Shown here in pieces: positions 10,902 through 21,805 of a stretch of 64,000 nt of DNA. The position numbers were made by a program, and so were the translations under genes. The first letter of the stretch is position 1. Each line of letters opens with the position of its first letter. Source of the DNA: Phreatobacter cathodiphilus (GTDB lineage: Bacteria; Pseudomonadota; Alphaproteobacteria; Rhizobiales; Phreatobacteraceae); NCBI RefSeq assembly GCF_003008515.1, contig NZ_CP027668.1:2955001-3019000 (forward strand), in the 5' to 3' direction. The notes below the pieces were generated by a model. That model was given only the letters and a program-made list of their open reading frames with translations. It did no database searches and was not told where the DNA came from.

Positions 10902-12521
10902 TCAGCCGGCCAGTTTCTCGCGCCGAATGGAGATGCCGGCAGCCTCGCGGTCCCAGGTATCGGGGGTGAGGCCGGACTGGCGGACGAGATATTTCTCGAC
11001 CTTGCGGGTCGGCGTCTTCGGCAGGTCGTCAACGATGCGCACATAGCGCGGCACCATGAAATGGGCCATGCGGGGCTTAAGGAAGGCGATGAGGTCCGCC
11101 GGGTCGAGGCTCTGCCCCTCGGCGAGCGACACCGCAACCAGGATGTCGTCCTCACCGAATTCGCTCGGCACCGCCACCGCCGCCGCCTCGCGCACCGCCG
11201 GATGGGCCGCCACCTCCAGCTCCACCTCGAAGGACGAGACGTTCTCGCCGCGCCGGCGGATGGCGTCCTTGAAACGGTCGACGAAGAAGTAGTTGCCGTC
11301 GGCATCGGTGCGGAAGGCATCGCCCGTGTGGAACCAGCCGTTGCGCCAGGCGGCGGCCGTGGCCTCCGGATTCGCGTTGTAGCCGTGGTTCAGCGCCCAG
11401 GGCGCGTCGGTGCGGATGACGAGCTCGCCGATCTCGCCCGGCGCCACCTCCACGTCGTGGGCATCGACCAGGCGGAGTTGCACCCCCTTGCGGGGCTTGC
11501 CGCAGGTGGCGACGACGGTCGGGTTCGGCTCGGCGATGAGCGGGCAGGACACCTCGCTCATGTTGAAGAGCGTGCGCGTCGTCATGCCGAAGCGCTCGCG
11601 GAAGGCGACGCCCTCCGCCCCGAGCGGGATGATGATGACATTGGCGAGCGGCGTGTCGCGCTCGCCCGGCCGCACCGGCTCCTTCATCAGGAAGGAGGCC
11701 ATGACGCCGAGCAGGATCACCGCCGTCGTGCCGGTCGCCTCGACGGTTTGCCAGAAGGTGGAGGTCTCGAAGGCGTCGAGCAGGCTGATCGAGCCACCGC
11801 AGGCGAGCATGGCATAGGTCGGGGCCGTACCGCCGACATGGAACATCGGCAGGTTGACCATGAAGCGGTCGTCGGCGCCGACGAAGGGCGTGCCGTCGCG
11901 CTCGGCGGCGAGCGAGGTGCCCATGGCGTGGAGATGGGCATAGGAGGACAGGACGCCCTTCGACGGGCCGGTCGTGCCCGAGGTGTAGATGATGGACTGG
12001 GTGTCCCAGGCCTCGACGGGACGGGAAAGCGGCTTCACCTCGCCGTCGCTGGCGAGCGCCTCGGCGCCGAGCACGTCGAGGCCGGGAACGTCGGGGCGCT
12101 CGCCGCCCAGCACCACGACGCGCTCCAGCGCCGAGCGATCGATGTCGGCGAGGCGGCCGGCGAGCCCGCCATGGGCGATCATCAGGCGGGCGCCGGAATT
12201 GCGCACCACGTGTTCGAGAATGCCGCCGCGATAGGCCGTGTTGATCGGCACATAGACGGCGCCGGCATAGTTGATGGCGAACCAGACCCGCAGCACGTCG
12301 AGGCCGTTCGGCATCCAGACGAGCACGTGCTCGCCCTGCTGCACGCCGAGGTCCTGCAGCGCCCGCGCCATGGCGCGCACCTCCGCGCGCAGCCGCGCGT
12401 AGCTGACCGCGCCGCCGTCCGGCAGCACGACGAAAGCCTTGTCGGGCGTCGCCGCCGCGTGGCGGTCGATGAGGTTCGACAGAACGCAGCTGTCTCGGTC
12501 GGGCACACCGCCGACGGTCAT
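10902..12521 (-). CDS. AMP-forming acyl-CoA ligase (CaiC-like)
   Basis: Acyl-CoA synthetase of the ANL superfamily, 539 residues, that activates a carboxylic acid with ATP and joins it to CoA. Visible motifs are the P-loop YTSGTTGPSKG (around residue 165-175), NGWFHTGDAF with the hinge region DRFKDAIRRRGENVSS, and the C-terminal catalytic lysine region TPTRKVEK. Sequence style is closest to crotonobetaine/carnitine-CoA ligases. I start at the ATG at 12521, which has GGGAGG about 7 nt upstream, rather than the ATG six codons earlier. It is the first gene of a likely two-gene operon with the carboxylase. It is divergent from tetR, with a candidate operator between them. The acid substrate is unknown. 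Confidence 0.88.
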   Translation of the reverse strand: MTVGGVPDRDSCVLSNLIDRHAAATPDKAFVVLPDGGAVSYARLRAEVRAMARALQDLGVQQGEHVLVWMPNGLDVLRVWFAINYAGAVYVPINTAYRGGILEHVVRNSGARLMIAHGGLAGRLADIDRSALERVVVLGGERPDVPGLDVLGAEALASDGEVKPLSRPVEAWDTQSIIYTSGTTGPSKGVLSSYAHLHAMGTSLAAERDGTPFVGADDRFMVNLPMFHVGGTAPTYAMLACGGSISLLDAFETSTFWQTVEATGTTAVILLGVMASFLMKEPVRPGERDTPLANVIIIPLGAEGVAFRERFGMTTRTLFNMSEVSCPLIAEPNPTVVATCGKPRKGVQLRLVDAHDVEVAPGEIGELVIRTDAPWALNHGYNANPEATAAAWRNGWFHTGDAFRTDADGNYFFVDRFKDAIRRRGENVSSFEVELEVAAHPAVREAAAVAVPSEFGEDDILVAVSLAEGQSLDPADLIAFLKPRMAHFMVPRYVRIVDDLPKTPTRKVEKYLVRQSGLTPDTWDREAAGISIRREKLAG

Positions 12522-12619
12522 CGCGTTTCCTCCCGTCATGCCCCGTTCCGGGGGTCTTTGGGCCGTCGAGGGCCTGAGGCGGCCCCTCGCAGTCCGATGC
12601 TGAGGGGCCCGGCGGTCAA

Positions 12620-12642
12620 AATCAATAGACTAAATAATTATT
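12620..12642. promoter_or_regulatory. candidate TetR operator between ligase and tetR
   Basis: An AT-rich patch in very GC-rich DNA. It begins with AATCAATAG (12620-12628), identical to one arm of the perfect palindrome at 13488-13507. After 2 bp comes a degenerate right arm that matches 5 of 9 expected bases, overlapping the small palindrome AATAATTATT (12633-12642). It lies between the starts of the divergent ligase and tetR genes, where an autoregulating TetR would bind. Confidence 0.55.
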
Positions 12643-12709
12643 GTGCTCGTCCGTCCGGCTGATAGCATCCGGCCTCCCGTGCAACCACCGAGGCTGCAGT
12701 CCAGCATCC

Positions 12710-13450
12710 ATGACCAGCGCCGACAAGAGGGCCGCCCCGACCCCCGCCACGCGCGCGCCGCGCCGCCGACCGCCCGGTCGTCCGAAGCTCGCCGAGCGCG
12801 AGGGCCGCGATCCCACCCGCGACCTGCTCCTCGACGCCTCCATCGCCCTCTTCGCCCGCCACGGATTCGAGACGGTCACCACCGGCCAGATCGCCGAGGC
12901 GGCCGGCCTCACCCAGTCCATGGTGCACTACCATTTCGGCTCGAAGTCGAAGCTGTGGGAGGAGGCGATGCGCCGGCTGATGCGCCAGCGCGGCCGCCTG
13001 TTCCGCGCCACGGCCCGCGACCTCGCCGGGCTCGATCCGGTGGAGAAGCTGAAGGTGCTGATCCGCCGCCTCGTCGAGGCCAATGCCGAGAACCCCGACT
13101 ATGTCCGCATCGTCGTCCACGAGGGCACCACCCGCAGCCCGCGGCTCGCCTGGCTGGTGGAGACCTATCTCGCCCCCGGCTTCGGCGTCTTCGACCAGGC
13201 GCTGCGCGAGGCCATGGACGCCGGCGCCATTCCGCGCCGCCCGATCCACGACGTCACCAACGCCATCACCTCGGCCGCCTCGCTCAGCTTCGCCCTCCAC
13301 GCCATCGTCGAGGACATGTACGCCGTCGACCTCACCGCGCCGGACCGCATCCGCTCCTTCGCCGACACCATCGTCGACATCCTGTTCAACGGCCTGCTGG
13401 CGCGCCCCACCGTCCCGCCTGGCGGGTCGACCGGCGCCGCGGCCTCCTGA
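12710..13450 (+). CDS. TetR/AcrR family transcriptional regulator
   Basis: A 246-residue one-component regulator. The N-terminal helix-turn-helix domain (about 35-85) contains LFARHGFETVTTGQIAEAAG followed by the recognition helix SMVHYHFGSKSKLW. The rest is a ligand-binding helical domain without a nameable ligand signature. A basic, Pro-rich leader of about 30 residues precedes the domain. I start at the ATG at 12710; the frame runs further upstream but through the operator region. Candidate palindromic operators sit before it and after it, so it most likely represses itself, the divergent ligase-carboxylase operon and the downstream ligase-binding-protein operon. An acyl-CoA or free acid ligand is plausible by analogy with FadR/PaaR-type TetR members. 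Confidence 0.88.
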   Translation: MTSADKRAAPTPATRAPRRRPPGRPKLAEREGRDPTRDLLLDASIALFARHGFETVTTGQIAEAAGLTQSMVHYHFGSKSKLWEEAMRRLMRQRGRLFRATARDLAGLDPVEKLKVLIRRLVEANAENPDYVRIVVHEGTTRSPRLAWLVETYLAPGFGVFDQALREAMDAGAIPRRPIHDVTNAITSAASLSFALHAIVEDMYAVDLTAPDRIRSFADTIVDILFNGLLARPTVPPGGSTGAAAS

Positions 13451-13487
13451 CATCCGTCGGGAGACGGATGGGCCCACCACCCGCAAC

Positions 13488-13507
13488 AATCAATAGGGCT
13501 ATTGATT
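13488..13507. promoter_or_regulatory. perfect palindrome, probable TetR operator
   Basis: AATCAATAG-GG-CTATTGATT: two perfect 9-bp arms around a 2-bp centre, an AT-rich island in GC-rich surroundings. It lies 38 bp after the tetR stop and about 48 bp before the next CoA-ligase gene, so a repressor bound here would block that gene. The left arm recurs exactly at 12620-12628 upstream of tetR. Confidence 0.7.
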
Positions 13508-13554
13508 TTATGGCCTGACGGCGTCAGCCTGACCTCCAACGAAAAAAACCTGCG

Positions 13555-15267
13555 GTGGAGGATCGCTTGGACGAGAAGGCCTATCTCGCCATGGTGTCGG
13601 CGGTGCAGGATCGCCGCTGGCCGAAGGACTTGCCGCGCGAGCCGCAATATCCCTTCGGGCCCGTGCTGCTGACCGAGCACCTCGCCCGCTGGGCCGGGGT
13701 CCAGCCGGACAAGGCGGCGGTGAACTTCTACGGCGCCATCACCACTTTCGCCGAGCTCCACCGCCGGAGCGACGCCTTCGCGCAGCTCCTGCACTCGCTC
13801 GGCGTTCGGAAGGGCGACCGCGTCGCGGTCTTCCTGTCCAACTGCCCGCAATTCCTCGTCGCCTTCTACGGCATCCTCAAGCTCGGCGCGGTCCACGTGC
13901 CGGTGAACCCGATGTTCAAGGCGCCGGAGCTCGCCTACGAGCTCACCGACACCGGCGCCACCGTCCTGCTCGCCCTCGATCAGCTCTGGGACACCGTCGC
14001 CGAAGTCCTGCCGAAGACGAGCGTGAAGCACGTCATCGTCACCTCGCTCGCCGAGGCCGCGCCGGCCGTTCCCGCCATCCCCGCTCCGGCCTCCCTGTCG
14101 GTGCCGAAATGCGTGCCCGATGGCACCATCGACATGATGGCCGCGCTCGCCGCCTTCACCGGCCCCTTCACGCCGCCAGAGCCGGTCTCCCCCGACGACA
14201 TCGCCGCCCTCAACTATACCGGCGGCACCACCGGCATGCCCAAGGGCTGCATCCACACGCAAGGGGACATGGTCTACACGGCGGCCACCACCGTGCCCTT
14301 CTCCCTCGGCACGACGAAGGACTCGACCTATCTCTGCTACCTGCCGGTCTTCTGGGTCGCCGGCGAGGTCTTCGGCGTCATCTTCCCCATCTTCGCCGGC
14401 TGCACCTGCGTCCTCCTCAACCGCTGGGATCCCGTCGCCTCCATGGCGGCGATCGACCGCTTCCGCGTCACCCATGCGAGCTTCCTGGTCGACGGCGCCG
14501 TCGACATCCTCGACCACCCGGACCTGCCGAACTACGACCTCACCAGCCTCGAACGCACCGGCGGCGTCTCCTTCGTCAAGAAGCTGAACCCCGACCTGCG
14601 CCGCCGCTGGCGCGAGGTGACGGGCTCGACCATCCGCGAGGTCGCCTGGGGCATGACCGAGACCCACACCTGCGACACCATGAACTACGGGCTGGACGCG
14701 GACGATTTCGACCTCAACTCCCAGCCGGTCTTCGTCGGCTTTCCCGTTCCCGGCACCGAGTTCAAGATCTGCGACTTCGAGACCGGCGCGCTCAAGCCCC
14801 TCGGCGAGGAGGGCGAGATCTGCATCCGCTCGCCCTCGCTCTTCAAGGGCTACTGGAACCGCCCGGAGGCCAACGGCGAGGTGTTCCGCGCCGGCTGGTT
14901 CCACACCGGCGACATCGGCCTCTACGACGAGGACGGCATCCTGCACTTCCTCGGGCGCCGCAAGGAGATGCTCAAGGTCAACGGCATGAGCGTCTTCCCC
15001 GGCGAGCTCGAGGCGATCCTCGGCCAGTATCCCGGCCTCCTCGGCTCCGGCGTCATCGGCCGGCCGGACGAGGCCAAGGGCGAGGTTCCCGTCGCCTTCG
15101 TCTGGCTGCCGGAGGACCAGCGCAACCCCGCCGGCCAGACGGCCTTCGCCGACTGGGTGGGCACGATGATGTCCTCCTACAAGCGCCCCGAAATCCGCTT
15201 CGTCGATGCCCTGCCGATGACCGAGACCGGCAAGGTCAAGAAGGAGCAGCTGAAAGCCCTGCTCTGA
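13555..15267 (+). CDS. AMP-forming acyl-CoA synthetase (class I adenylate-forming)
   Basis: Second ligase of the locus, up to 570 residues. It shows the P-loop LNYTGGTTGMPKG (about 219-231), the adenine-binding WGMTETHTC, the hinge region GWFHTGDIGLYDEDG...LGRRKEMLKVNGMSVFP, and the C-terminal PMTETGKVKK with its catalytic lysine. It is only distantly similar to the minus-strand ligase at 10902-12521, so it is not a simple duplication and may use a different acid. The GTG at 13555 is the longest start. A TTG at 13567, with GTGGAGG about 5 nt before it, is an equally plausible start. The palindrome at 13488-13507 sits at its promoter. A binding-protein gene follows 64 bp downstream and is likely co-transcribed. 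Confidence 0.87.
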   Translation: MEDRLDEKAYLAMVSAVQDRRWPKDLPREPQYPFGPVLLTEHLARWAGVQPDKAAVNFYGAITTFAELHRRSDAFAQLLHSLGVRKGDRVAVFLSNCPQFLVAFYGILKLGAVHVPVNPMFKAPELAYELTDTGATVLLALDQLWDTVAEVLPKTSVKHVIVTSLAEAAPAVPAIPAPASLSVPKCVPDGTIDMMAALAAFTGPFTPPEPVSPDDIAALNYTGGTTGMPKGCIHTQGDMVYTAATTVPFSLGTTKDSTYLCYLPVFWVAGEVFGVIFPIFAGCTCVLLNRWDPVASMAAIDRFRVTHASFLVDGAVDILDHPDLPNYDLTSLERTGGVSFVKKLNPDLRRRWREVTGSTIREVAWGMTETHTCDTMNYGLDADDFDLNSQPVFVGFPVPGTEFKICDFETGALKPLGEEGEICIRSPSLFKGYWNRPEANGEVFRAGWFHTGDIGLYDEDGILHFLGRRKEMLKVNGMSVFPGELEAILGQYPGLLGSGVIGRPDEAKGEVPVAFVWLPEDQRNPAGQTAFADWVGTMMSSYKRPEIRFVDALPMTETGKVKKEQLKALL

Positions 15268-15331
15268 CATTTCCCCGACCATCGGGGCCAACGATCAACG
15301 ATAGCCGGCACGGCCGGCAAGGAGGACACCC

Positions 15332-16567
15332 ATGACATTCCTGTCCGGCAAAGGCCTGAGGCCCGCCGCATTCGCCCTCGCGGCCGCGATCCTGTCCCTG
15401 CCGCTCGCGGCGCCCGCCGGCGCCCAGCAGGGCGGCCCCATCCGCATCGGCATTCTCAACGACATGGGCGGCCCCTATTCCGCCATCACCGGTCCGGGCT
15501 CCGTCGCCGCCGCCCGCATGGCGGTGCAGGAGCTCGGCGGCACCGTCCTCGGCCGCCCGGTCGAGGTGCTCTCCGCCGACCACCAGCACAAGCCGGACCT
15601 CGGCTCCGCGCTCGCGCGCGAGTGGTACGACGTCCAGGGTGTCCGGGCGATCTTCGACATCTATTCCTCCGGCGTCGCCCTCGCCATCCAGAAGGTGGCG
15701 CAGGACAAGGACCGGCTGCTCGTCGTCTCCATGGCCTCGTCCAGCCTCATCGGTGGCGCCCAATGCTCCACCCACGGCATGCAGTGGGCCAATGACGGCT
15801 ACGTCGTCTCCAACCTCACCGTGAAGGGCGCCCACGCCACCGGTGGCAACACCTGGTACTTCCTCACCGTCGACTACGCCGCCGGCCACGGCATCGAGGC
15901 CGACGCGACCAAGATGATCGAGGCCGCCGGCGGAAAGGTCCTCGGCGCGGTTCGCTTCCCGCTCGGCACCGCCGACTTCTCGTCCTTCCTCCTGCGCGCC
16001 CAGGCCTCGGGCGCCAAGAACATCGGCTTCATCGGCGGCGGCTCCGACATGATCAACTCGGTCAAGCAGGCCGACGAGTTCGGCATCCGCGCCGCCGGCC
16101 AGCGCTACGTGCCCTTCTCCATGACCACGGTGGACATCCAGGCGGTGGGCGCCCAGGCGACCCAGGGCATGCCCGTCGTGCTCTCCTACTACTGGGGCGA
16201 GAACGCCGAGACGCGCGCCTTCGCCGACCGCTTCAAGCGCGAGGTCGGCCGCCTGCCGACGGACCCCCAGGCCAACGTCTACAGCGCCGTGCGGCACTAT
16301 CTGCGCGCCGTCGCTGCGGCAGGCACGATCGAGACCGGCCCGGTGCTCGCCAAGATGCGCGAGATGCCGGTGGAGGACGTCTTCACCCGCGGCGCCCGCA
16401 TCCGCGCCGACGGCCGCCTGATGCGCGAGGTCCTCTACGCCGAGGCCAAGGCTCCGGCCGAGATGCAGAATCCGGAGGATCTCCTCAAGATCGTCCAGCG
16501 CGTGCCCGGCGACCAGGCCTTCACGCCGGTGGCCCAGAGCCAGTGCCCGCTGCTGCGCACGCAGTAA
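15332..16567 (+). CDS. periplasmic binding protein of a branched-chain-amino-acid-type ABC transporter
   Basis: A 411-residue exported ligand-binding protein of the LivK-like (Peripla_BP_6) family. Residues 1-31 form a clear signal peptide, with probable cleavage after the APAGA stretch. The mature part starts with GGPIRIGILNDMGGPYSAITGPG, the typical opening of the first Rossmann-like lobe, and reaches the usual length of about 380 residues. Alphaproteobacterial members often bind aromatic or aliphatic carboxylates rather than amino acids. An AAGGAGG site lies 6 nt before the ATG. It follows an acyl-CoA synthetase in the presumed TetR-controlled operon, suggesting it captures the acid that the ligase activates. 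No permease or ATPase gene is in the window. A terminator follows directly. Confidence 0.87.
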   Translation: MTFLSGKGLRPAAFALAAAILSLPLAAPAGAQQGGPIRIGILNDMGGPYSAITGPGSVAAARMAVQELGGTVLGRPVEVLSADHQHKPDLGSALAREWYDVQGVRAIFDIYSSGVALAIQKVAQDKDRLLVVSMASSSLIGGAQCSTHGMQWANDGYVVSNLTVKGAHATGGNTWYFLTVDYAAGHGIEADATKMIEAAGGKVLGAVRFPLGTADFSSFLLRAQASGAKNIGFIGGGSDMINSVKQADEFGIRAAGQRYVPFSMTTVDIQAVGAQATQGMPVVLSYYWGENAETRAFADRFKREVGRLPTDPQANVYSAVRHYLRAVAAAGTIETGPVLAKMREMPVEDVFTRGARIRADGRLMREVLYAEAKAPAEMQNPEDLLKIVQRVPGDQAFTPVAQSQCPLLRTQ

Positions 16568-16588
16568 GCGACGCCTCCCGACGACAGC

Positions 16589-16619
16589 ACGGGCGCCGGA
16601 GCATCCCTCCGGCGCCCGT
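16589..16619. terminator. bidirectional hairpin terminator
   Basis: ACGGGCGCCGGA (16589-16600) pairs perfectly with TCCGGCGCCCGT (16608-16619) around a 7-nt loop, followed by a short TTT on the plus strand. It lies between the convergent binding-protein and nitroreductase genes, so it probably serves the former. Confidence 0.75.
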
Positions 16620-16637
16620 TTCCGTTCGCCGGACGGC

Positions 16638-17327
16638 TCACTCCTCCCAGCGCACGACCTCAGCCAGACCCGCGCGCACCGTGCGGTAGCCGTTGACGGG
16701 GGCCGCGGTGTCGGCCCGGCCGAAGGAGATGCCGCAGACGACGCGCTGCTCCTCGGCAATCCCGAAATGCGTGCGGATGGCGCCCGCATGAACCGCCAGC
16801 GCCGCCTGGGCGATGGTGGCGACCCCATGGGCGGTGGCCGCCGTCATGAAGTTGCTGACATAGGCGCCGCAGTCGAGCGCCCCGTAGGCGCCGAGCGCCT
16901 CGTCGGTGGTGACGATGGCCACGTGCGGCGCGTCGAACAGCGCGAAGTTTCGCAAGCTCTGCCGGGCATAGGCGGCCTTGTCGCCGCGCTGTACGCCGAC
17001 CGCGTCGTAGAGCTGGAAGCCGCAGGCCCGGCGCCGCTCCAGCAGCACGCCGCGATATTCGCGCGGGAAGGGAAAGTCGCTCGTCGGCTCGGCCCCGCTG
17101 GACGCGAGCTGGAGCATCAGCGCGCGGAACCGCTCCACCGCGGCACCGCTGGCGATCACCACCTGCCAGGGTTGGGTGTTGTTCCAGGAGGCGGTCTTCT
17201 GGGCGGTCGAAAGGATCGCCTCGATCGTCTCCCGCGGGATCGGCTCGGGCAGGAAGGCCCGGCAGGAATGGCGCGCGCCCATCAGGCGGTCGAAAGCTTC
17301 GGCGTCGGTCGGCAGGGGGCTGGTCAT
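16638..17327 (-). CDS. nitroreductase family protein
   Basis: FMN-dependent oxidoreductase of the nitroreductase superfamily, 229 residues. The N-terminal RHSCRAFLPEPIPRETIEAIL with the arginine pair that contacts FMN phosphate is typical. So are NNTQPWQVVIASG (about 48-60) and the C-terminal VVCGISFGRAD segment. The family reduces nitroaromatics, quinones or enones with NAD(P)H. The in-frame sequence upstream of the ATG at 17327 adds 20 Pro-rich residues that do not fit the family, so I exclude them. It is a single gene, convergent with the binding-protein gene and divergent from the fatty-acid-hydroxylase-like gene. Substrate cannot be predicted. Confidence 0.86.
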   Translation of the reverse strand: MTSPLPTDAEAFDRLMGARHSCRAFLPEPIPRETIEAILSTAQKTASWNNTQPWQVVIASGAAVERFRALMLQLASSGAEPTSDFPFPREYRGVLLERRRACGFQLYDAVGVQRGDKAAYARQSLRNFALFDAPHVAIVTTDEALGAYGALDCGAYVSNFMTAATAHGVATIAQAALAVHAGAIRTHFGIAEEQRVVCGISFGRADTAAPVNGYRTVRAGLAEVVRWEE

Positions 17328-17512
17328 CGGTCTCGGAGGCTCGTGCGTCGATAGGCCATCGTCTCCGCTCGCCGGCCCTTCCGCCATCCGCCGTTCGGCA
17401 TGCCGTCGTCGCGGCGGCCGATCACGGCGGAGTGCCTTCCCCTCGCCACGATCGATGGGTTAGAGGAGGATACCGGGGCCGCCGCCGCTGATCCCCATCC
17501 GAGACGCACCCC

Positions 17513-18232
17513 ATGACCCTGACCCAGGAAATCCGGGCGCTGGCCGCCGACGCGTTCGCCGTGCTGCGCCACCCCGACGCCCGCGGCGCCGTCCTGCTCT
17601 ATTCAGCGCTCGCCGCCGTCTTCTTCGTCTATTCCGTCGTCACGGCCGGCATCCTGTGGACGCTGGCCTCGGCGCTCATCGGCATTGCCCTTCTGCCGGC
17701 CGTCGAGTTCGTCACCCACAAATACGTCCTGCACTGGCTCGACCTCGCCCGCACCTCGCCCACCGCGCAGTTCTGGAACCGTGTCCACTACGCCCACCAC
17801 ATGGACCCCAAGGACACGCGGGTGATCCTCGCCCACCCGGCGAGCGTCGTGCTTCTCGTGTCGGTGGTGGCGGGCCTCTCCTGGCTCGTCGGCCTCCGGC
17901 CGATCGCGCCCGTGATGGCCATCGCCTTCGCCCTCTTCGCCTTCTACGAGATCGTCCATTTCGCCTGCCACATGGATGGCGACATGCGCTCGCGCTATTT
18001 CACCGCGCGCCGGCAGGAGCACGCCCTGCACCACTATGTCGACGAGAACCGCAATTTCGGCATCACCAGCGCCATCGCCGACCGCGTGCTCGGCACCCGC
18101 ATCGTCGACAAGAAGACGCTGACGCGGTCACCCACCGCACGCAACCTCGGCTATACGGGCGAATTCGCCGACCGCTATCCCTACCTCAAGCGCGACGAGA
18201 CGCCGCCGGCCGGGCGGACCCGCCCCGAGTGA
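17513..18232 (+). CDS. sterol desaturase / fatty acid hydroxylase family membrane protein
   Basis: Integral-membrane di-iron hydroxylase-like protein, 239 residues with about four hydrophobic helices. The family's histidine clusters are present: HKYVLH (about 67-72), HYAHH (about 91-95), HFACH and the C-terminal HALHH. These coordinate the iron pair that activates oxygen for hydroxylation of a lipid chain. Members act on fatty acids, sphingoid bases, carotenoids or hopanoid-type lipids; the substrate here is unknown. The stop codon overlaps the GTG start of the next gene, a flavoprotein, so the two are translationally coupled. A flavoprotein partner could feed electrons, but BaiN-type enzymes are not known for that, so treat it as inference. 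Confidence 0.85.
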   Translation: MTLTQEIRALAADAFAVLRHPDARGAVLLYSALAAVFFVYSVVTAGILWTLASALIGIALLPAVEFVTHKYVLHWLDLARTSPTAQFWNRVHYAHHMDPKDTRVILAHPASVVLLVSVVAGLSWLVGLRPIAPVMAIAFALFAFYEIVHFACHMDGDMRSRYFTARRQEHALHHYVDENRNFGITSAIADRVLGTRIVDKKTLTRSPTARNLGYTGEFADRYPYLKRDETPPAGRTRPE

Positions 18233-19419
18233 TACGCACGCCCTCCGTCGACGTCCTGGTCATCGGGGCCGGCGCCGCCGGCATGATGTGCGCCGTCGAG
18301 GCGGGCAAGCGGGGGCGCTCCGTCCTCGTCGTCGATCACGCCGACGCGCCGGGCGAGAAGATCCGCATCTCCGGCGGCGGGCGCTGCAACTTCACCAATC
18401 TCGGCTGCTCCCCGAAGAACTTCCTGTCGCAGAACCCGCGCTTCGCCATTTCGGCGCTCGCCCGCTACACCCAGCACGACTTCATCGCCCTGGTCGACCG
18501 CCACCGCATCGCCTGGCACGAGAAGACGCTGGGCCAGCTCTTCTGCGACGGCTCGGCGAAGCAGATCATCGCCATGCTGACGGAGGAGATGGAGCGCGCC
18601 GGCGCCGTCCTTCGCCTGTCCACGGCCATCGACGACATCGTCCGCACCGAGGAGGGTTTCGACGTCAGGCTGTCGGGCCGGGACGTGCGTTGCACCTCGC
18701 TCGTCGTCGCCTCCGGCGGCAAGTCCATTCCGAAGATGGGCGCCACGGGCCTCGCCTACGACATCGCGGAGCGCTTCGGCCTCGCCGTCGTCCCGCCCCG
18801 GCCGGCCCTCGTGCCGCTGACCTTCGGCCCCGCCATGCTGGCCCGCCTCTCGCCCCTCGCCGGCATCGCGGTGGAGGAGGCCGAGGTCGGCCACGGCAAG
18901 ACGCGCTTCCGCGAGGCCGTGCTCTTCACCCATCGCGGCCTGTCGGGGCCCGCCGTGCTGCAGATTTCCAGTTACTGGCGCGACGGCGAGGATATCGTCG
19001 TGTCCCTCGCCCCCGGCGTGAACGTGCTCGAGGGCCTGCGCGCCGCCCGCGCCCGCCACGGGCGCCAGGCGGTGCAGACCGTCCTCGCCGAAATCCTCCC
19101 CAAGCGCCTCGCCCAGGCGATCGTCGAGGCCGAGGGGATCACCGGCAATCTCGCCGACTGCTCCGACAAGGTGCTCGCCCGCATCGATCAGGCGGTGAGC
19201 GCCTGGCGCATCCGCCCCGAGGGCACCGAGGGCTGGCGCACGGCGGAGGTGACCCTCGGCGGCGTCGACACGGCCGGCCTCGACCAGCAGACCATGGCCG
19301 CGAAGGCCGTGCCGGGCCTCTTCTTCGTCGGCGAGGCGGTGGACGTCACCGGCTGGCTCGGCGGCTACAATTTCCAGTGGGCCTGGTCGTCGGGCTGGGC
19401 GGCGGGACAGGCGGCCTGA
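18229..19419 (+). CDS. BaiN/HI0933-like NAD(P)/FAD-dependent oxidoreductase
   Basis: A 396-residue flavoprotein of the HI0933/BaiN family. The N-terminal dinucleotide-binding fold reads VDVLVIGAGAAGMMCAVEAGKRG (residues 6-28), followed by the family hallmark ISGGGRCNFTN (about 45-55). Near the C-terminus is GLFFVGEAVDVTGWLGGYNFQWAWSSG, the FAD-binding closure of this family. The frame is open much further upstream, but the GTG at 18229 (overlapping the preceding stop as GTGA) places the Rossmann fold at the N-terminus. Some relatives reduce bile-acid intermediates; most members have no assigned substrate. Probably co-translated with the hydroxylase-like gene. Confidence 0.85.
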   Translation: MIRTPSVDVLVIGAGAAGMMCAVEAGKRGRSVLVVDHADAPGEKIRISGGGRCNFTNLGCSPKNFLSQNPRFAISALARYTQHDFIALVDRHRIAWHEKTLGQLFCDGSAKQIIAMLTEEMERAGAVLRLSTAIDDIVRTEEGFDVRLSGRDVRCTSLVVASGGKSIPKMGATGLAYDIAERFGLAVVPPRPALVPLTFGPAMLARLSPLAGIAVEEAEVGHGKTRFREAVLFTHRGLSGPAVLQISSYWRDGEDIVVSLAPGVNVLEGLRAARARHGRQAVQTVLAEILPKRLAQAIVEAEGITGNLADCSDKVLARIDQAVSAWRIRPEGTEGWRTAEVTLGGVDTAGLDQQTMAAKAVPGLFFVGEAVDVTGWLGGYNFQWAWSSGWAAGQAA

Positions 19420-19519
19420 CGGGGCGCAGCCCCTCTCCGCCTCACGGCCCGTTGCCGTCCCGGTGGACGCACCCTATGGTCCCCCTCCCCTCCGAGGAAC
19501 GCTGCAAGAAGAACCCGCC

Positions 19520-21800
<2,281 letters not shown>

Positions 21801-21805
<5 letters not shown>

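Noticed and set aside
7674-12662. 1662-codon plus-strand open frame across the carboxylase and ligase genes
   Set aside because: A shadow of high-GC codon usage on the opposite strand; it spans two unrelated genes and their spacer and has no domain.
12641-12709. N-terminal extension of TetR from 12641
   Set aside because: It would start inside the operator candidate, with TTG, and adds residues unlike the family; ATG at 12710 is better.
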